A stretch of DNA of 64,000 nt from Fuerstiella sp. GTDB taxonomy: Bacteria; Planctomycetota; Planctomycetia; Planctomycetales; Planctomycetaceae. The notes below the pieces were generated by a model, which saw only the letters and a program-made list of their open reading frames with translations, was not told the origin of the DNA and did no database searches. The first letter of the stretch is position 1. Every line of letters begins with the position of its first letter. Shown here one piece after another: positions 17,837-26,351 of the stretch. Location: NCBI GenBank assembly GCA_029247265.1, contig JAQWLN010000127.1:1-64000 (forward strand). The letters run 5' to 3'. Made by a program: the position numbers and the translations under genes.

Positions 17837-20236
17837 CTACTGCACAAACTGAAACTCCGGCAACATCACAAGCAGCCACAGCAGGTCCTGTACCGACTCG
17901 GCAGTGGGTGACTGTCCGAGTATTAACTCAGCCAGACGCTGTTCGGCGACCGAAGGTTCACGCACAATCGCTCGCCGAAACAGTTTCCGAACAAATGATG
18001 GCGCATCATCAAACTGAGGCAGCAATTTCTGAGCAGACGTTGACAGCATGTTGTCCAGCAGTTCTCCATTAGCCAGATCGATCGCCTGTAAAGTGGACAG
18101 CGACGCGGGACGCGTCGTCACGACCTGCTCGCGATTGGGGCGACCAAGCGACCGCATCAGCATATTACTTCTCAACAGCGCCGCTCGAGCCCTGCGGCGG
18201 ACGGAGTTTGTCGCCGATGCCAACTCTGCCTTGATGGCGGCACTGCCAGCGACCCACGTGTTCTGCTGATCAACCGGCACCGCAGCCTGCCAGGGCACAG
18301 TATCAGTCTGCTGAGGTTTGGGCACCTGGCGACTGGCCTGCCAGGTCTCGTCGGTCGCAATCCGGACATACTTTTTGGCACCCGCAGTAAGTACGATCTC
18401 CGCATACAATCCGGCGAGATTGGGACCTCCGCCGGCATTTCGACCCACGATCAGGATTTCGTTTTCACCATTCTTCAGGTGACGTGACAGATTCAGAACT
18501 TCAATACTGGTCCAGTCTTTGTCGCCACCAACCTTCTTCCCATTGACCCACGCGGTGTACTCGTTGTCGCAGGTAATCACCATCACCGCCCCACGTGGCT
18601 TCTTAGCGAAGGTCAACTGTTTTCGAAACGCAGCCCGCTCTCCCGCAGGCGACGAAGCGGTGTCCGCATACGTCCAGATCCACTGACCGCTCGCCGCAAT
18701 ATCAGAAGCATCATCGCCGTAGTACAAATCTGCCGGCAACGTCGCGTTGATGGAGCTGGGCGATGTCGCAGCCAGTGACCACACTCCGTCCATCAGCTGT
18801 TCAGCAGTCAGGTGTCGCGCCACAGGACCGCGAAACGTGAACTCCCCGGACGTCGCGGAATCCTGTGCCGGCGCCGATTGTGACTGGTACATCTGTGAGG
18901 TTGCAATCAGCCGCAGCACTTTTTTCAGATCGTATTTCTGTGCGACCAGATAGTTGGCCAGGTAATCCAGCAGGTCTTCATTCCACGGTTCGGTGTGCAT
19001 CGCATCGACCGGATGTACGATGCCGTGCCCCATCAAGCGATGCCACAGGCGATTGACGATCGTTCGAGATAACCGACCATTCCTGGGCGACGTCATAACG
19101 GCCGCCAGCTGCTGCAGACGAACCGGTTGTTCGGCCTGCGGATCCACGTCACCGATTTCCGGAAAGATCCAGGCAGCCTGAGCAATGCGGCCGACCGGTT
19201 TATCACACCGATGAATCTGAAGTTCACGCATCGAGTAAATAGCGGCCAGGCCGTAAGCTTCATCCAGTGTCCAGCGATCAATAAAACTGTCGTGGCATGA
19301 AGCACACTTCATGTTGATACCCAAAAACACCTGCGACACATTCTGCGCGAACTGAACTTCGCGTACCTGACTGGCATTCACATTCCCGCGCCACTTGATT
19401 CCACTGATGAATCCATCCGAAGACGCCGTGGGAGCGATCAACTCGCGTACAAACTGATCATACGGCTTGTTCTTCACGAGCGCTTCATACAGCCATGCAG
19501 TGATCTGCCGACGACCACCGTCGATATATCCGGTACCCGCATAGTCGTTGCGCAACAGGTCGTTCCAGAACGTCATCCAGTGTTCGGCATAGTCTCGATC
19601 ACGGCCAAGCAAATCATCAATCCGCTGACTACGGCGATCCCCGCGAGCATCGTTTAGAAAATCCTCCTGTTCATCCAGCGATGGGGGCAGGCCAATCAGA
19701 TCCATGTAAGCTCGACGCAGAAAAACCTCATCATCGACCACTTCCAGGGGCGTTATTTCCTGTTCGCTCAAATATCGTTGCAGAATGCGATCGATGGGAT
19801 TCTGACCGGAAAACGCGGCGGGTGGCAAAACGACGTCGCGAGGCAGCAACGGTGGTTCATAACCGCTTTCGCCAAACCGAAACCCGGCCTCCCACGGCAG
19901 GCCGGCGGTGATCCACCGCCGCAAGGTATCAGTTTCTTTTGCCGACAATCGTTTACGATCCTTCGGCGGCATCTGTTCTTCTGCATCGCGGGATCGAATC
20001 AGTTCCATGATCCGAGATTCGTCCGGCTTGCCTGCTTCGGCGTACCCCGATTCCAGCAATTGTCGCTGGGTGTTAAACGAAAATCCGCCTTCCGAATTTC
20101 CCCCCGTATGGCACTCAGCACAGTGTTTCTTCAACACGGGAACAACGTCGTGGGCAAAATCGATTTCGTCTGCAGGCGCGGCAGAAGCGGCAGAAGCGGT
20201 GACCAGAACGAGAAACAACAGGAAGCATCGAAACAT
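17837..20236 (-). CDS. PSCyt1/DUF1549/DUF1553 cytochrome protein with inserted sugar-binding-like domain
   Basis: A 799-residue exported protein of the planctomycete-specific PSCyt1-PSCyt2-PSD1 type. A signal peptide (1-20) is followed by a cytochrome c-like domain with CAECH (Cys39, Cys42, His43) and EQMPP near 87-91. The DUF1549 domain spans about 145-340 and includes a second haem-type motif CASCH (311-315). The DUF1553 domain starts near 385 with SRTIVNRLWHRLMGHG. Between about 515 and 640 a beta-rich insert (AFRKQLTF, YTAWVNGKKVGG, NEILIVGRNAGGGPNLAG) looks like a jelly-roll carbohydrate-binding module. Such proteins usually pair with a DUF1501 protein; here none is adjacent. A periplasmic redox or sugar-polymer role is presumed, not shown. 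Confidence 0.92.
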   Translation of the reverse strand: MFRCFLLFLVLVTASAASAAPADEIDFAHDVVPVLKKHCAECHTGGNSEGGFSFNTQRQLLESGYAEAGKPDESRIMELIRSRDAEEQMPPKDRKRLSAKETDTLRRWITAGLPWEAGFRFGESGYEPPLLPRDVVLPPAAFSGQNPIDRILQRYLSEQEITPLEVVDDEVFLRRAYMDLIGLPPSLDEQEDFLNDARGDRRSQRIDDLLGRDRDYAEHWMTFWNDLLRNDYAGTGYIDGGRRQITAWLYEALVKNKPYDQFVRELIAPTASSDGFISGIKWRGNVNASQVREVQFAQNVSQVFLGINMKCASCHDSFIDRWTLDEAYGLAAIYSMRELQIHRCDKPVGRIAQAAWIFPEIGDVDPQAEQPVRLQQLAAVMTSPRNGRLSRTIVNRLWHRLMGHGIVHPVDAMHTEPWNEDLLDYLANYLVAQKYDLKKVLRLIATSQMYQSQSAPAQDSATSGEFTFRGPVARHLTAEQLMDGVWSLAATSPSSINATLPADLYYGDDASDIAASGQWIWTYADTASSPAGERAAFRKQLTFAKKPRGAVMVITCDNEYTAWVNGKKVGGDKDWTSIEVLNLSRHLKNGENEILIVGRNAGGGPNLAGLYAEIVLTAGAKKYVRIATDETWQASRQVPKPQQTDTVPWQAAVPVDQQNTWVAGSAAIKAELASATNSVRRRARAALLRSNMLMRSLGRPNREQVVTTRPASLSTLQAIDLANGELLDNMLSTSAQKLLPQFDDAPSFVRKLFRRAIVREPSVAEQRLAELILGQSPTAESVQDLLWLLVMLPEFQFVQ

Positions 20237-20403
20237 CGTGGAATATCCAGGGACTACTTTTTGTGGCGACGCAATTGTCGCGGCCAGGCGCGCATCCGCA
20301 AGTCGAACGCCCAGGCATTGCGAGGATTTCGTAAACGGTTCACACCGCCCAACGGCTTGCTGATATCGAATTGCCTGCCGACGCCCTGATCACGCCCTAC
20401 TTA

Positions 20404-22044
20404 TCACCGTTGATTCTTCTCACAGTCTGCATCCATCGGTACGGCTTTGCCGACGCTGTCGACCGGATGAGTAAACAGATAACGCCAGACGTCTTCGTGC
20501 ATGTAAGCCTTCGTTTTGTCATTTCTGTAAGCCCGACTGCCGGGTTGAACAGAGCTGTGGGCCCGACGCGCGTCACCACCAACGTCAAAGTCTGTGATCA
20601 ATCGCCGCGTATTTTCAAACGGAGCTTTCGTGCGGTCCACGTTGACGATCCGACCGAACTTGTGCAGACCGAGAAGTTCCCAGCTGCGGCAGTAATGCTC
20701 CGCCGTCCAGCCACCGTCCAGAACGTGAGAGAAACCAAAGTAGCGATTCTCCGGAGTCGCAGACGGCAGCGACTGCCATGACTGCAGCTGATCCCGCGGG
20801 CCGCAGAACGCCACCACTCGACTGACCTTCTGGTGCTTGGCAAACCGAGCAGCCGTCGTCGAACCGTGTGAGCTGCCTGATACGATGATCTTCTCCCACC
20901 GCAGCGCCTTCCTGTCCGCACTCAGAAACTGCCCCCAATCGCCGGCGGGATTCTCTTTTTCCAGCCACTTCACAAATTGGAACGATCGCTCCATCATGCC
21001 ATCGGGTTTGGGAATCGTAACATCATCACTGAAGTCTTCGCCGGTGGCCGCTTCCAGCCGGACATTTCCTCGACAGTGTTCCCCGACGGGAGTCTCCCGA
21101 CAGCAAAGAGAAAACCAGCGGTTGGCGTAGTGCGGACGGATGGCGTGGATCCCGTAGCTGTTAATGCGATCGAAGAGTTGTTCGTTGTGCCCCATCAACC
21201 AGATGACCAGCTTTCCGCGCGATGCCACTCGAGTGTCCACAGCAGCGTGCTGCACGTCGGCCGGCTTTCCGCCCTGGGTTTCGATCAGAAAACCAATTTC
21301 GGGGTGCGATTTGACTCGCGAATCGATTTCGCTGGCGCGAGCCGTCAGTTTGTAGTGCTGTGGTTCTGATTCTGCGACTGCGTTCTGTAAGCCGGCCCGC
21401 AGGACCTTCGTCTGTACAGGAATAAATTGTACGGCATCTGCGATGACGTACTTCCCATCGGTACCACCTGTTGAAATGCGTACCCAGCCCTGTTTGCCGG
21501 ATTCGAAACGAAACTGACCCAGTGAGCGAAACAGACGATCGTGCTTTGGAATGTCCTGCTGATTGATGCGGACGGATTTTTCGCCGTTGGCATGATGAAT
21601 GGTGACGGGCGTGTTCGTCGACCGGCGGACGTTGTAGCAATGCGACAGACGTACTTCGTAGACGCCCGCGACTGGCAGGTCGGGAGTAAACGTGACCGAG
21701 CTTTCACCCTTTCCGGATTTCTGATCGTGCAGATAGCCAAGCCCGACGTACGGCGGAGTATGCGTCGAGTACTGCCACTTGCCCACCAGAGTCGCTTCGG
21801 TTTCGTCAACCACAACGCCAGGAAGTCGCGTCTTGTCCTTCACAACGAACGGAACCAGTTCCGGCTTGTCGACTTCACCAGGATCATGCGTGTTCGGCAC
21901 CGCCGCCGGGTGAGGTTTGAGCTTCACCCTGGGTTCCTGCGCCTGCACTGCAGACGGGACAAATAATGCAGCGATCAGGACAGCAATGACTTGCGACTGC
22001 AACAACGGTGTCTGTAACGTCTGAAAACCCGTCAGCCTGAACAT
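20404..22044 (-). CDS. Secreted protein with golvesin/Xly-type CBD and alpha/beta hydrolase domain
   Basis: A 546-residue exported protein. After the signal peptide (hydrophobic 17-33, cut near VQAQE) comes a domain from about 56 to 173 of the golvesin C-terminal/xanthan-lyase CBD-like type: VDETEATLVGKWQYSTHTP, GVYEVRLSHCY and WVRISTGGTDGKYVIADAVQF. The rest is an alpha/beta hydrolase-like region with nucleophile elbow GSSHG, the later HVLDGGW, and a C-terminal HEDVWRYLFTHP that may bring the His. The GGGGAGA ribosome site nine bases before the ATG at 22044 decides the start; the frame continues upstream to 22161 without a second signal. A role in binding and deacylating polysaccharide is plausible. 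The propeller gene upstream on the same strand is 120 bases away. Confidence 0.85.
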   Translation of the reverse strand: MFRLTGFQTLQTPLLQSQVIAVLIAALFVPSAVQAQEPRVKLKPHPAAVPNTHDPGEVDKPELVPFVVKDKTRLPGVVVDETEATLVGKWQYSTHTPPYVGLGYLHDQKSGKGESSVTFTPDLPVAGVYEVRLSHCYNVRRSTNTPVTIHHANGEKSVRINQQDIPKHDRLFRSLGQFRFESGKQGWVRISTGGTDGKYVIADAVQFIPVQTKVLRAGLQNAVAESEPQHYKLTARASEIDSRVKSHPEIGFLIETQGGKPADVQHAAVDTRVASRGKLVIWLMGHNEQLFDRINSYGIHAIRPHYANRWFSLCCRETPVGEHCRGNVRLEAATGEDFSDDVTIPKPDGMMERSFQFVKWLEKENPAGDWGQFLSADRKALRWEKIIVSGSSHGSTTAARFAKHQKVSRVVAFCGPRDQLQSWQSLPSATPENRYFGFSHVLDGGWTAEHYCRSWELLGLHKFGRIVNVDRTKAPFENTRRLITDFDVGGDARRAHSSVQPGSRAYRNDKTKAYMHEDVWRYLFTHPVDSVGKAVPMDADCEKNQR

Positions 22045-22164
22045 CACGTAATCTCCCCTACTCAAACACCAGTGAATGAAACATAGCATACCGCGTGACT
22101 CGCTGGCGAACGGCCCCTTCGTCCACAGGCCTCCATGACGCAGGACGATTCGACGCAGCACCAG

Positions 22165-23148
22165 TTACCTCAGCCCCGCGCGAACGGGCTTGCCGTCGCT
22201 GGACAGAATCTGCGAATTCGTCAGCGAATTACCAAATCGTTCAAAATCCTTAAACGTCCACACGACACGTTTCTGGCGATCCACTTCGATTAGCTGCGGA
22301 TTCTCAGGGCCGGCGTGACAGTTGCCGATGAGAATATTTCCGCCGGGCAGAACCTGCAACGACGTCACCCACGCCAACTGAATGTCGGGCAGGTCGTTCT
22401 GATGAATGCTCCAGACATCCTGACCGGCCGGCGTCACTTCGATAATGCCATGACCATTTCCGGTGCTGATCAGCGTGTTGCCGCTCTTCAGTCGCACTGC
22501 ACAAAAGCACTGATTGCCGAACGCTTCCACACCGTGACCATTGGCGCGTTCACGTCCAAACAAAGGCACTCGGTACTCCCAGACCACTTTTCCGGTGGGG
22601 TCATATTCCCGCACCACACCATCTCCTTCGTGGCAGGCCAGGTAGTTTCCGGTCGACAGTTTGCGAACCAGACGAGTGTCACGGTGTGGGTGCGGGTTCT
22701 CCACTTTCAGCGGAATCAAGGTGGCGATGTTGCCGTCCGCATCCAGTTCCAAAATCCGGGCACGGCCGGATTCGACAACCATTGTATTGCCATTATCCAG
22801 TCGTTGAAACGCATGAATTTCGATCCGCCGCCCCTGATTGCCGGCGGCCGTCTTTGCTTCATATTCCCACACAACATCGTCGGTCTTCGGATTCACTTCC
22901 AGCACATGAGTCCACGTGTCCTGGAACAGGACATTGCCATTGGTCAGCACATGCAGATCGTGCAACGGACCGATCCTGCGTTCCCATTCGATTTTTCCAT
23001 CCTCACCAACAACCGCAATTCGCTGCTTAGACGAATCCGCCGCAATAAAACGGCGCGCAGGGGTGTCTGCCGCCATCGACGAACTGAACGTCGCTGTCAG
23101 CAACAAAGAGGACAGAAGAACAGGAACTGGGATTCGCATGACGGTCAT
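22165..23148 (-). CDS. Exported PQQ-like beta-propeller protein
   Basis: A 327-residue protein with a signal peptide (residues 4-27, ending SMAAD) and about seven blades of a propeller built of repeats such as GKIEWERRIGPLHDLHVLTNGNV and GKVVWEYRVP. The repeats alternate a W-containing strand with a xLxNGNT/I turn, as in PQQ-binding-like quinoprotein and arylsulfotransferase propellers. No full dehydrogenase catalytic set is seen, so it may be a sensor, scaffold or lyase-like protein. The first gene of a likely two-gene unit with the golvesin/hydrolase protein. Start MTVM at 23148; the Met at 23139 is equally possible. Confidence 0.85.
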   Translation of the reverse strand: MTVMRIPVPVLLSSLLLTATFSSSMAADTPARRFIAADSSKQRIAVVGEDGKIEWERRIGPLHDLHVLTNGNVLFQDTWTHVLEVNPKTDDVVWEYEAKTAAGNQGRRIEIHAFQRLDNGNTMVVESGRARILELDADGNIATLIPLKVENPHPHRDTRLVRKLSTGNYLACHEGDGVVREYDPTGKVVWEYRVPLFGRERANGHGVEAFGNQCFCAVRLKSGNTLISTGNGHGIIEVTPAGQDVWSIHQNDLPDIQLAWVTSLQVLPGGNILIGNCHAGPENPQLIEVDRQKRVVWTFKDFERFGNSLTNSQILSSDGKPVRAGLR

Positions 23149-23344
23149 TTCAAAAATGGGTGCGTAAAAGCACGGCGTGTCAAAGAGTGTTCGCGACTCA
23201 TTCTTGCATGTCAGGAATGCTTAAGACAAGCGACGCCGCTGCAGAAGGCGGACCGAGTCAAGGATGCAACGCCCAACATGTGAACAGTGACTGGCACAAC
23301 CATTAGAAGATTGAAGACAACCACCGAAAGGAATGCCGCTTGAA

Positions 23345-24007
23345 TCACTCTGCCAGCTCAGCCAACTGCTTCTGAGAATTCTGTGAACGTGCCGCGAGTC
23401 CAAGCAAAACGAACGCGATACCTGCTGCGATCAATCCCACCCGTAACACAACCGGGACGGGCCTCAGTCCCTGCTTCAACAGAATAACGTTGCAGAAGTC
23501 AATATTGGGGTATTGTGACTGGATCAGATGCTGCTCATCAAGGCTAACGCTTCGAATGCCATTCAACACCAGGCCGCTGACGCTTTGCTCTGTCCGCGGC
23601 GACCGCGGCATCTCTCCGGCTGAGTAAAATCGATTCGATAGAATCAGGACTTTGAACACGTTGTTGCCGAAGTCAACCGTGGTTTCTTTGGCGAGCGGGT
23701 GGTCGACGGAAACGATCGGGTAAATTGTGTAGTTCATTTTCGCACCGCGTCGCGGAGTCGTTTCGCCCTTTTTCACCATGAAAGCTGTAATCGCTGAATC
23801 ATAGAGCGCCACATGAGCACCCAACGCCAGATGGATATTGGGCGGCTCTACGCCGGCCTCTAATTCCTCCAGAGTGAATGCTACGGGAGTGGAAGATGCT
23901 CCCCAGTTTTGCACGCAGAACATTCCGCCAGTCAAAATGCCAAAGCCACCAAATACAATCAACATGATGGACATGAACCCCATTGGAGTTCGTTCAGGGC
24001 GATTCAT
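23345..24007 (-). CDS. Membrane protein of unknown function, two TM helices
   Basis: I do not recognise this 220-residue protein. It begins with a hydrophobic segment (about 9-32), then a soluble region of about 150 residues, presumably periplasmic, and a second hydrophobic segment (about 185-206) followed by a short charged tail (ARSQNSQKQLAELAE). The layout N-in, large external loop, C-in would suit an envelope protein. The soluble part contains a run TTPRRGAKMNYTIYPIVSVDHPLA; no catalytic motif is evident. It borders the accessory region on its upstream side, and GC content is like that of the core genes. Start: ATG at 24007; a Met at residue 9 is an alternative. Confidence 0.65.
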   Translation of the reverse strand: MNRPERTPMGFMSIMLIVFGGFGILTGGMFCVQNWGASSTPVAFTLEELEAGVEPPNIHLALGAHVALYDSAITAFMVKKGETTPRRGAKMNYTIYPIVSVDHPLAKETTVDFGNNVFKVLILSNRFYSAGEMPRSPRTEQSVSGLVLNGIRSVSLDEQHLIQSQYPNIDFCNVILLKQGLRPVPVVLRVGLIAAGIAFVLLGLAARSQNSQKQLAELAE

Positions 24008-24135
24008 GGCAGATACGGCACGCGGGGATTGTTGATTTGAAGCGTCACAAAGGGGGACGACTCATGAGTAGTCAATACGTGATGTGGGCTCAAGTGACTG
24101 AAGAAGATCAAGAATAGTCGCGTGGCTCTAATGAG

Positions 24136-24204
24136 CCCCAATTGCTGGGGTGCCACTGGCTTTGCCAGTGCGTCCTGAAACAACACTGGCAAAGCCAGTG
24201 GCAC
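24136..24204. repeat. Perfect 21-bp inverted repeat with nested palindromes
   Basis: GTGCCACTGGCTTTGCCAGTG (24150-24170) is repeated in exact reverse complement at 24184-24204, with a 13-nt spacer. Each arm is itself a 7-bp hairpin, CACTGGC-TTT-GCCAGTG or CACTGGC-AAA-GCCAGTG, so either one long stem or two short ones can form. A third small hairpin, CCCCA-ATTGC-TGGGG, abuts at 24136-24150. No second copy was found in the window. It resembles a REP/MITE-type element and marks the edge of the accessory region. Confidence 0.85.
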
Positions 24205-24314
24205 ACAACCGCTATTAGATCGTTTGATGCCGTGTGACTGAACGCAGAGGCGAAACGTGCTGGCACGCCGCAGCTCTCCGATTGCACCGGAGCCTGCAGA
24301 GGTCTCAGCGAAGG

Positions 24315-24724
24315 AAGTTGCCCAACGATGAGCCGAATGCGTTGGTATACCGCACGGCGCAGGGGTTTCCGATCCTCTTCGGTTTTCCGGTCCTCTTCGG
24401 TTTTCCGGTTCCTACTTCATTGACCGTCGCCGCCAACATCCCGTATCGCCCCACGTTCGATTCGATCCGTGGTGGTCATGCCGTCCTGGCAGCCGGGTAT
24501 GACGACCAAAAAGGCACGTCGCCGAAGGGCGTGATCCGCAACAGTTAGGGCGAAACCGGTTACGGCTGGCTCGCGTACGCCCCCCGTACGCCTACGTCGA
24601 GCGGCAATTGGCAACGGAATTCTGGACACTGCTGCGAAAGGACTGGATCGACCCGAGCGAGTTGCCTCTGCCAGCGGTGCTTGTCCCTCAAGGCCGTACG
24701 AAACATAAACGGAAGTCGCCGTAA
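24315..24724 (+). pseudogene. Decayed papain-family (C1) cysteine peptidase, C-terminal half
   Basis: The plus-strand frame reads GFPILFGFPVLFGFPV, then RGGHAVLAAGYDD with the catalytic His region of bacterial C1 peptidases, then KGVIRNS, where the Asn is the third catalytic residue. The following codon, normally Trp of NSWG, is a TAG stop (24546-24548). The frame then continues GETGYGWLAYA, and a frameshift near 24580 restores YAYVERQLATEFWTLLRKDW to a stop at 24722-24724. The N-terminal half with the catalytic Cys is missing. An in-frame 18-bp tandem duplication also disturbs the reading. Dead gene, by these three lesions; its left boundary is approximate. It lies 240 bases before the intact metacaspase gene. 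Confidence 0.85.
24373..24408 (+). repeat. 18-bp tandem duplication inside the C1 peptidase pseudogene
   Basis: The 18-mer TCCTCTTCGGTTTTCCGG occurs twice head to tail (24373-24390 and 24391-24408), preceded by a degenerate partial copy. In frame it duplicates six residues (LFGFPV), so it is probably a slippage event after or during decay. Confidence 0.9.
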
Positions 24725-24963
24725 GCGGATGAAAAAATCGCCGGGACTACGATGTTTTCGACGACGAACCGCGTATTTCATTCTGGTTGTCTTCCTGTAG
24801 GCTTCCCCGAGAGGCCATTTTGATCCTAAGCAATTCCGTAGCCGATTGCGCGTGCGTCTCTAAGAATGACGATTAGTTTGGGTGACTTTGGGACGTTGCC
24901 AGCGACCAACGATGCGAACACTCCATCAAGACTCATCACCACATTTAACCAAGGGAACAACTC

Positions 24964-26022
24964 ATGGCCAAGAGATGTCTAATCGTTGCAATTGACGACT
25001 ATCCAGGGAATTCTAATGACCTCACCAGTTGTGTGGCCGACGCAAATACTATTGAAACGATTTTAGTCGATCAGTTTGGATTCAAGGAGGTGGACAAACT
25101 GGTTGACGCTAAAGCGACGGTGGGTGACGTAAAGACAAAGTTTGGGGAGCTTGTTAAAGGAGCGACTGTCAGTGATCAATTGTGTTTCTTCTTCTCCGGA
25201 CACGGTTATTATAAGTTGGTGAACGGAGAATACGAAGAGTGCTTGTGCCTTCATGACGGATTCTTGTTCGACGACGAAATTGTCAAGCTGGCCGAAGTCG
25301 CCCCTCCGGGTGTACTCTCGATGGTGATTGACGCGTGTCACGCAGGAGGAATGTCAAAACTCTTCATGCCGGAAGGTGACTTCATCTATCGCTCGAAGGT
25401 ATTCATGCCCGATACATCGACAGAGTATGTTGAGGCAGTTGCCGAGCTTCGCTCAGTTACCACAGTCAAGCCGTTTGGTTGCACACCGATTGCGACGCGT
25501 TTAATTGAACCAACGAAATCTTTCCAAGATGATGAATCGGGGCAGCCAGAGTTTAATGGATTAATGATTGCGGCGTGTCGCGCCGACCAAAGAGCTTCTG
25601 CGGAGGGACCGCGAACATTGGGGCTTTCGGCATTTACTTACGCGCTGAAGGAAGTCTTGAAAACGGAACTAGCATTCGAGGGTGTCCAAACAGTGCTCGA
25701 AGGCGCAGCATCCATCCTAAAGAATCTGAACTTCGAGCAGACTCCAGTGATAAAGGCCACACCGAGCAAGATGGCGCGATTTCCACTGGTCGGTGGACCG
25801 TCATCTGACTTTAAGGGCTCTGGTAAGAGTTTTGAGGTGGGATCGTATTATGCCCCCAAACCTTGGGAAGTGAGCGGCACGTATTCAAGCAAGGACTGGG
25901 AAAATGTCGCACAGGACGTGGCGCGGATGGCTGCGGAACGCGCCCTTTCAGAGTTGTTCAAACAGCAGGCAGAGAAGGAGAAACCTTGGTCCGTGAGCGC
26001 AGGGTATTCAACAAGGTTCTAA
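24964..26022 (+). CDS. Caspase-family peptidase (metacaspase, C14)
   Basis: A 352-residue caspase-like cysteine peptidase that would cut after basic residues if it behaves as characterised metacaspases do. The p20-type core is complete: VAIDDY at 8-13, the catalytic His80 in FFFSGHGYY, and Cys125 in VIDACHAGG. Residues 195-250 carry the conserved AACRADQRASAEGPRTLGLSAFTYAL second half of the core. The last 80 residues form a Pro/Tyr/Trp-containing region without transmembrane segment, ending in two short repeats of WEVSGTYSS and WSVSAGYST. No signal peptide, so cytoplasmic. An AAGGGAA site precedes the ATG. Codon use is clearly more AT-rich than in neighbouring core genes, suggesting transfer. 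It is flanked by remains of a C1 peptidase and a hydrolase. Confidence 0.93.
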   Translation: MAKRCLIVAIDDYPGNSNDLTSCVADANTIETILVDQFGFKEVDKLVDAKATVGDVKTKFGELVKGATVSDQLCFFFSGHGYYKLVNGEYEECLCLHDGFLFDDEIVKLAEVAPPGVLSMVIDACHAGGMSKLFMPEGDFIYRSKVFMPDTSTEYVEAVAELRSVTTVKPFGCTPIATRLIEPTKSFQDDESGQPEFNGLMIAACRADQRASAEGPRTLGLSAFTYALKEVLKTELAFEGVQTVLEGAASILKNLNFEQTPVIKATPSKMARFPLVGGPSSDFKGSGKSFEVGSYYAPKPWEVSGTYSSKDWENVAQDVARMAAERALSELFKQQAEKEKPWSVSAGYSTRF

Positions 26023-26351
26023 GACTTGTGGTCGGTGAAGTGGTCCAGCGATTTTTGCATAAACAAGCGTAAACGCAATTTGAGGTGAAAGAGATAGGCA
26101 TGTGATTCGTTTGGACGATGGCACGGCGCGGCCGGACTCCGAACGAGCTTCTGATCTTTGGTAATTTGGTTAGAAAAAGCGTGGTGCGATCGAAGTGGCC
26201 GCGCAAAGCTTTCACCGGCAAAGACTTTGACTGCCATTTCCCGAAACTTTGCCGCGTCCTCTTCAGACACCCGGACTTCCAAAGTTTCCACTCCGTCCGG
26301 GAATTCATCCCGTTCTGTTTCTGTCACTCGTTCCTGTGTCGCTGTGTTCAT
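26019..26351 (-). CDS. Small protein of unknown function, coupled to the HEASH gene
   Basis: A 110-residue unknown protein. The first 55 residues are acidic and amphipathic (VETLEVRVSEEDAAKFREMAVKVF), like a small helical or ribbon domain. The rest is basic, with many His, Arg and Lys, and less protein-like. Its ATG overlaps the stop of the upstream gene as ATGA (26348-26351), the classic layout for coupled translation. This overlap is the main reason to accept it. Its end overlaps the convergent metacaspase stop by four bases. It might be truncated at its original 3' end and run on into foreign sequence. No family is recognised. Confidence 0.5.
   Translation of the reverse strand: MNTATQERVTETERDEFPDGVETLEVRVSEEDAAKFREMAVKVFAGESFARPLRSHHAFSNQITKDQKLVRSPAAPCHRPNESHAYLFHLKLRLRLFMQKSLDHFTDHKS

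Noticed and set aside
22315-23283. 322-codon plus-strand frame over the beta-propeller gene
   Set aside because: Antisense to an exported propeller protein with a clear signal peptide; no recognisable features.
24373-24408. Tandem repeat as a CRISPR-like array
   Set aside because: Two head-to-tail 18-mers without spacers; it is a coding duplication in a pseudogene. No CRISPR array or cas gene was seen anywhere in the window.
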